From Candidatus Bathyarchaeota archaeon B26-1 (lineage in GTDB: Archaea; Thermoproteota; Bathyarchaeia; Bathyarchaeales; B26-1), in the NCBI GenBank assembly GCA_001593925.1, contig LUCD01000075.1, positions 1 to 6,873 on the forward strand: DNA of 6,873 nucleotides. The letters are read 5' to 3'. Each line of letters begins with the position of its first letter. The stretch's first letter is position 1. The notes below the pieces were generated by a model. It saw nothing but the letters and a program-made list of their open reading frames with translations, did no database searches and was not told the DNA's origin. Below, piece after piece: positions 5,861-6,873 of this stretch. The position numbers were made by a program, and so were the translations under genes.

Positions 5861-6697
5861 ATGATGAGGGGTAGAGTTGCATCTTTGCTCGTCTTTCTGA
5901 CGGTCGTCTGGTTGCTGGGAGGTTCCTTGGTGCTTGTGTCCGCCCAGCAAAAAACTTTGACGATAACGCTTAATGAGCCTGCTGAGCCTTTGGTCGTTAA
6001 CTCGACATACGTGTTTACGGGCGGTTATAATCCTCCGCTCATAGACTTGACGCTTAAGTTCGTCTTTACTAGGCCTGATGGGACCGCTATTGTTCTGGTG
6101 TGTCCGCCCGCGATTGGAGGGGGCTACGGAACATACAACGGTTCGTTCGAGTTCGGCTTCGCCCCCGACATGGCAGGCAACTGGACCCTTCAGATCCTGT
6201 GGGAGGGCGACCCAAGATACCCGGACTACGCGGCGAGCTCCTCGCCGACCTACACGTTCACGGTTAGGCCGGCTAAGAAACGCGCCCAGATCATCCTGAT
6301 AGGCCCGACCGGAGAGATGAACCAAGACCCATACGCCAATATTACTTTGGGCGAAACCGTGACGGTCAGGGGTAGACTGGTGGGCCCAGAGGGTGAGGGG
6401 ATAGAAGGCGCGCACATCCTGTTCGAGTTCAGAGAGTGGGGTGTCACTACTGTACACAAGGCAGACATCACTGATTCTAATGGGTACTTCAGCGTCACCT
6501 TCAAGCCGACTAAGGCTCCGAATAACATTGGGGTGTTAGTTACGTGGGCTGGCAACGATGAATACGAAGAAGCCACGTTCTACACCCATATCCGTGTGGA
6601 GCCGAGGACTTTCTCCGTGATGGACGCCTTATACGTTGCGGTTCCGATAGTCGTTGTCGTCGTCGCCGTGATCGTCTGGAGGAAACGTAGAAAATAA
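5861..6697 (+). CDS. Secreted Ig-like domain protein with C-terminal membrane anchor
   Basis: The protein has 278 residues. A classical signal peptide (about 1-28, basic MMRGR then a hydrophobic core, likely cut after VSA) leads to two beta-sandwich-like domains. Domain 1 (about 31-138) has the pattern LIDLTLKFVFTRPDG and ends near YTFTVRP. Domain 2 (about 139-248) begins near RAQIILIGP and contains GETVTVRGRLVGPEGEGIEG, then DSNGYFSVTFKP, the layout of bacterial/archaeal Ig-like or carboxypeptidase-regulatory-like surface domains. A hydrophobic helix (about 256-273, very Val-rich) and the basic tail WRKRRK anchor the C-terminus, so the bulk faces outside. No enzyme motif is seen. No PGF-type sorting signal precedes the anchor, so an ordinary transmembrane anchor is likely. 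Its role is probably adhesion or structural support at the cell surface, or a partner of another envelope protein; that is inference. It is divergent from the anchored-protein gene and convergent with the partial gene at the right edge. Confidence 0.8.
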   Translation: MMRGRVASLLVFLTVVWLLGGSLVLVSAQQKTLTITLNEPAEPLVVNSTYVFTGGYNPPLIDLTLKFVFTRPDGTAIVLVCPPAIGGGYGTYNGSFEFGFAPDMAGNWTLQILWEGDPRYPDYAASSSPTYTFTVRPAKKRAQIILIGPTGEMNQDPYANITLGETVTVRGRLVGPEGEGIEGAHILFEFREWGVTTVHKADITDSNGYFSVTFKPTKAPNNIGVLVTWAGNDEYEEATFYTHIRVEPRTFSVMDALYVAVPIVVVVVAVIVWRKRRK

Positions 6698-6708
6698 GCC
6701 GAGACGCC

Positions 6709-6755
6709 AAAAAGGGAACAATACCAAAAACACCTCTATTCTCAGAAGAGAGTGT
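6709..6755 (-). terminator. Hairpin plus U-tracts ending the right-edge gene
   Basis: Read on the minus strand, an imperfect stem (6730-6755; GTGT/ACAC, AGA/TCT and GAA/TTC pairs, with one bulge, one mismatch and a 3-base loop) is followed by a run of T (complement of 6726-6730) and a second TTTTT (complement of 6709-6713). It starts 27 bases past the stop of the partial minus-strand gene. T-runs are the main archaeal termination signal, and the stem may help. On the plus strand only A-runs follow, so it should serve the minus strand. Confidence 0.45.
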
Positions 6756-6782
6756 CCTTCACATACGTGGTGAATCAAAGAG

Positions 6783-6872
6783 TTACTTGAAAACCACCTT
6801 GATTTGGACGTCTTCCGGTCCTATATCAACGGTGAAGAACGCATACCTCTTTCCGTTTATGTTTTCTTCTCG
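6783..6872 (-). CDS. C-terminal end of an unidentified protein, cut by the window edge
   Basis: The minus strand has an open frame from the window edge to TAA at 6783-6785, encoding 29 residues that end in GPEDVQIKVVFK. The composition is protein-like (alternating hydrophobic residues, as in RYAFFTVDIG and VQIKVVF), consistent with two terminal beta strands, while the other two minus-strand frames do not read as protein. The gene's start and most of its length lie beyond the right edge, so no family can be named. A U-rich terminator candidate follows its stop, which supports the call. Confidence 0.55.
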   Translation of the reverse strand, partial: REENINGKRYAFFTVDIGPEDVQIKVVFK

Positions 6873-6873
6873 A

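Noticed and set aside
5741..6457. A 238-codon open frame on the minus strand opposite the Ig-like protein gene
   Set aside because: It lies almost entirely antisense to a gene with a clear signal peptide, domains and anchor. Its own translation is rich in Arg, His and Gln with no hydrophobic core pattern, typical of a shadow frame.

Overview
The window looks like chromosomal DNA of an archaeon, possibly of the Thermoproteota/Bathyarchaeia kind, although the lineage is a guess. Reasons: candidate promoters are BRE/TATA-like rather than -35/-10; Shine-Dalgarno motifs are of the GGTGA/GAGGT type; AGA/AGG arginine and ATA isoleucine codons are common; and the proteins are mostly cell-surface types (Ig-like or carboxypeptidase-regulatory-like beta domains plus membrane anchors) that are common in such genomes. 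There is no tRNA, rRNA, CRISPR array, transposase or phage gene, and nothing suggests recent transfer.

Layout from left to right. (1) 62-3166 (+): a 1034-residue FtsX/MacB-type ABC transporter permease with a signal peptide, an extracellular carboxypeptidase-regulatory-like domain, seven predicted membrane segments and an unusual C-terminal cytoplasmic extension. Its ATPase is not in the window. (2) 3285-4073 (-): a creatininase-family metal-dependent amidohydrolase with a divergent active-site region; its start is best placed 8 codons inside the longest reading frame. (3) 4278-5537 (-): a membrane-anchored extracellular protein of 419 residues with no family I can name firmly. (4) 5538-5860: a 323-base divergent intergenic region with candidate promoters for both flanking genes, short repeats, and a doubtful small reading frame that overlaps the start of gene 3 by ATGA. 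(5) 5861-6697 (+): a secreted Ig-like protein with a C-terminal membrane anchor. (6) 6783-6872 (-): the last 29 codons of another gene that runs off the right edge, followed by a hairpin plus U-tract terminator.

The genes are arranged + - - + -, and each appears to have its own promoter or terminator, so there is no obvious operon. Three of the four complete genes act at or outside the membrane, which suggests a cell-envelope region, but no shared pathway can be proved. I found no convincing new multi-gene system. The best candidates for undescribed biology are the C-terminal domain of the permease, the unknown anchored protein, and the divergent creatininase-family enzyme.
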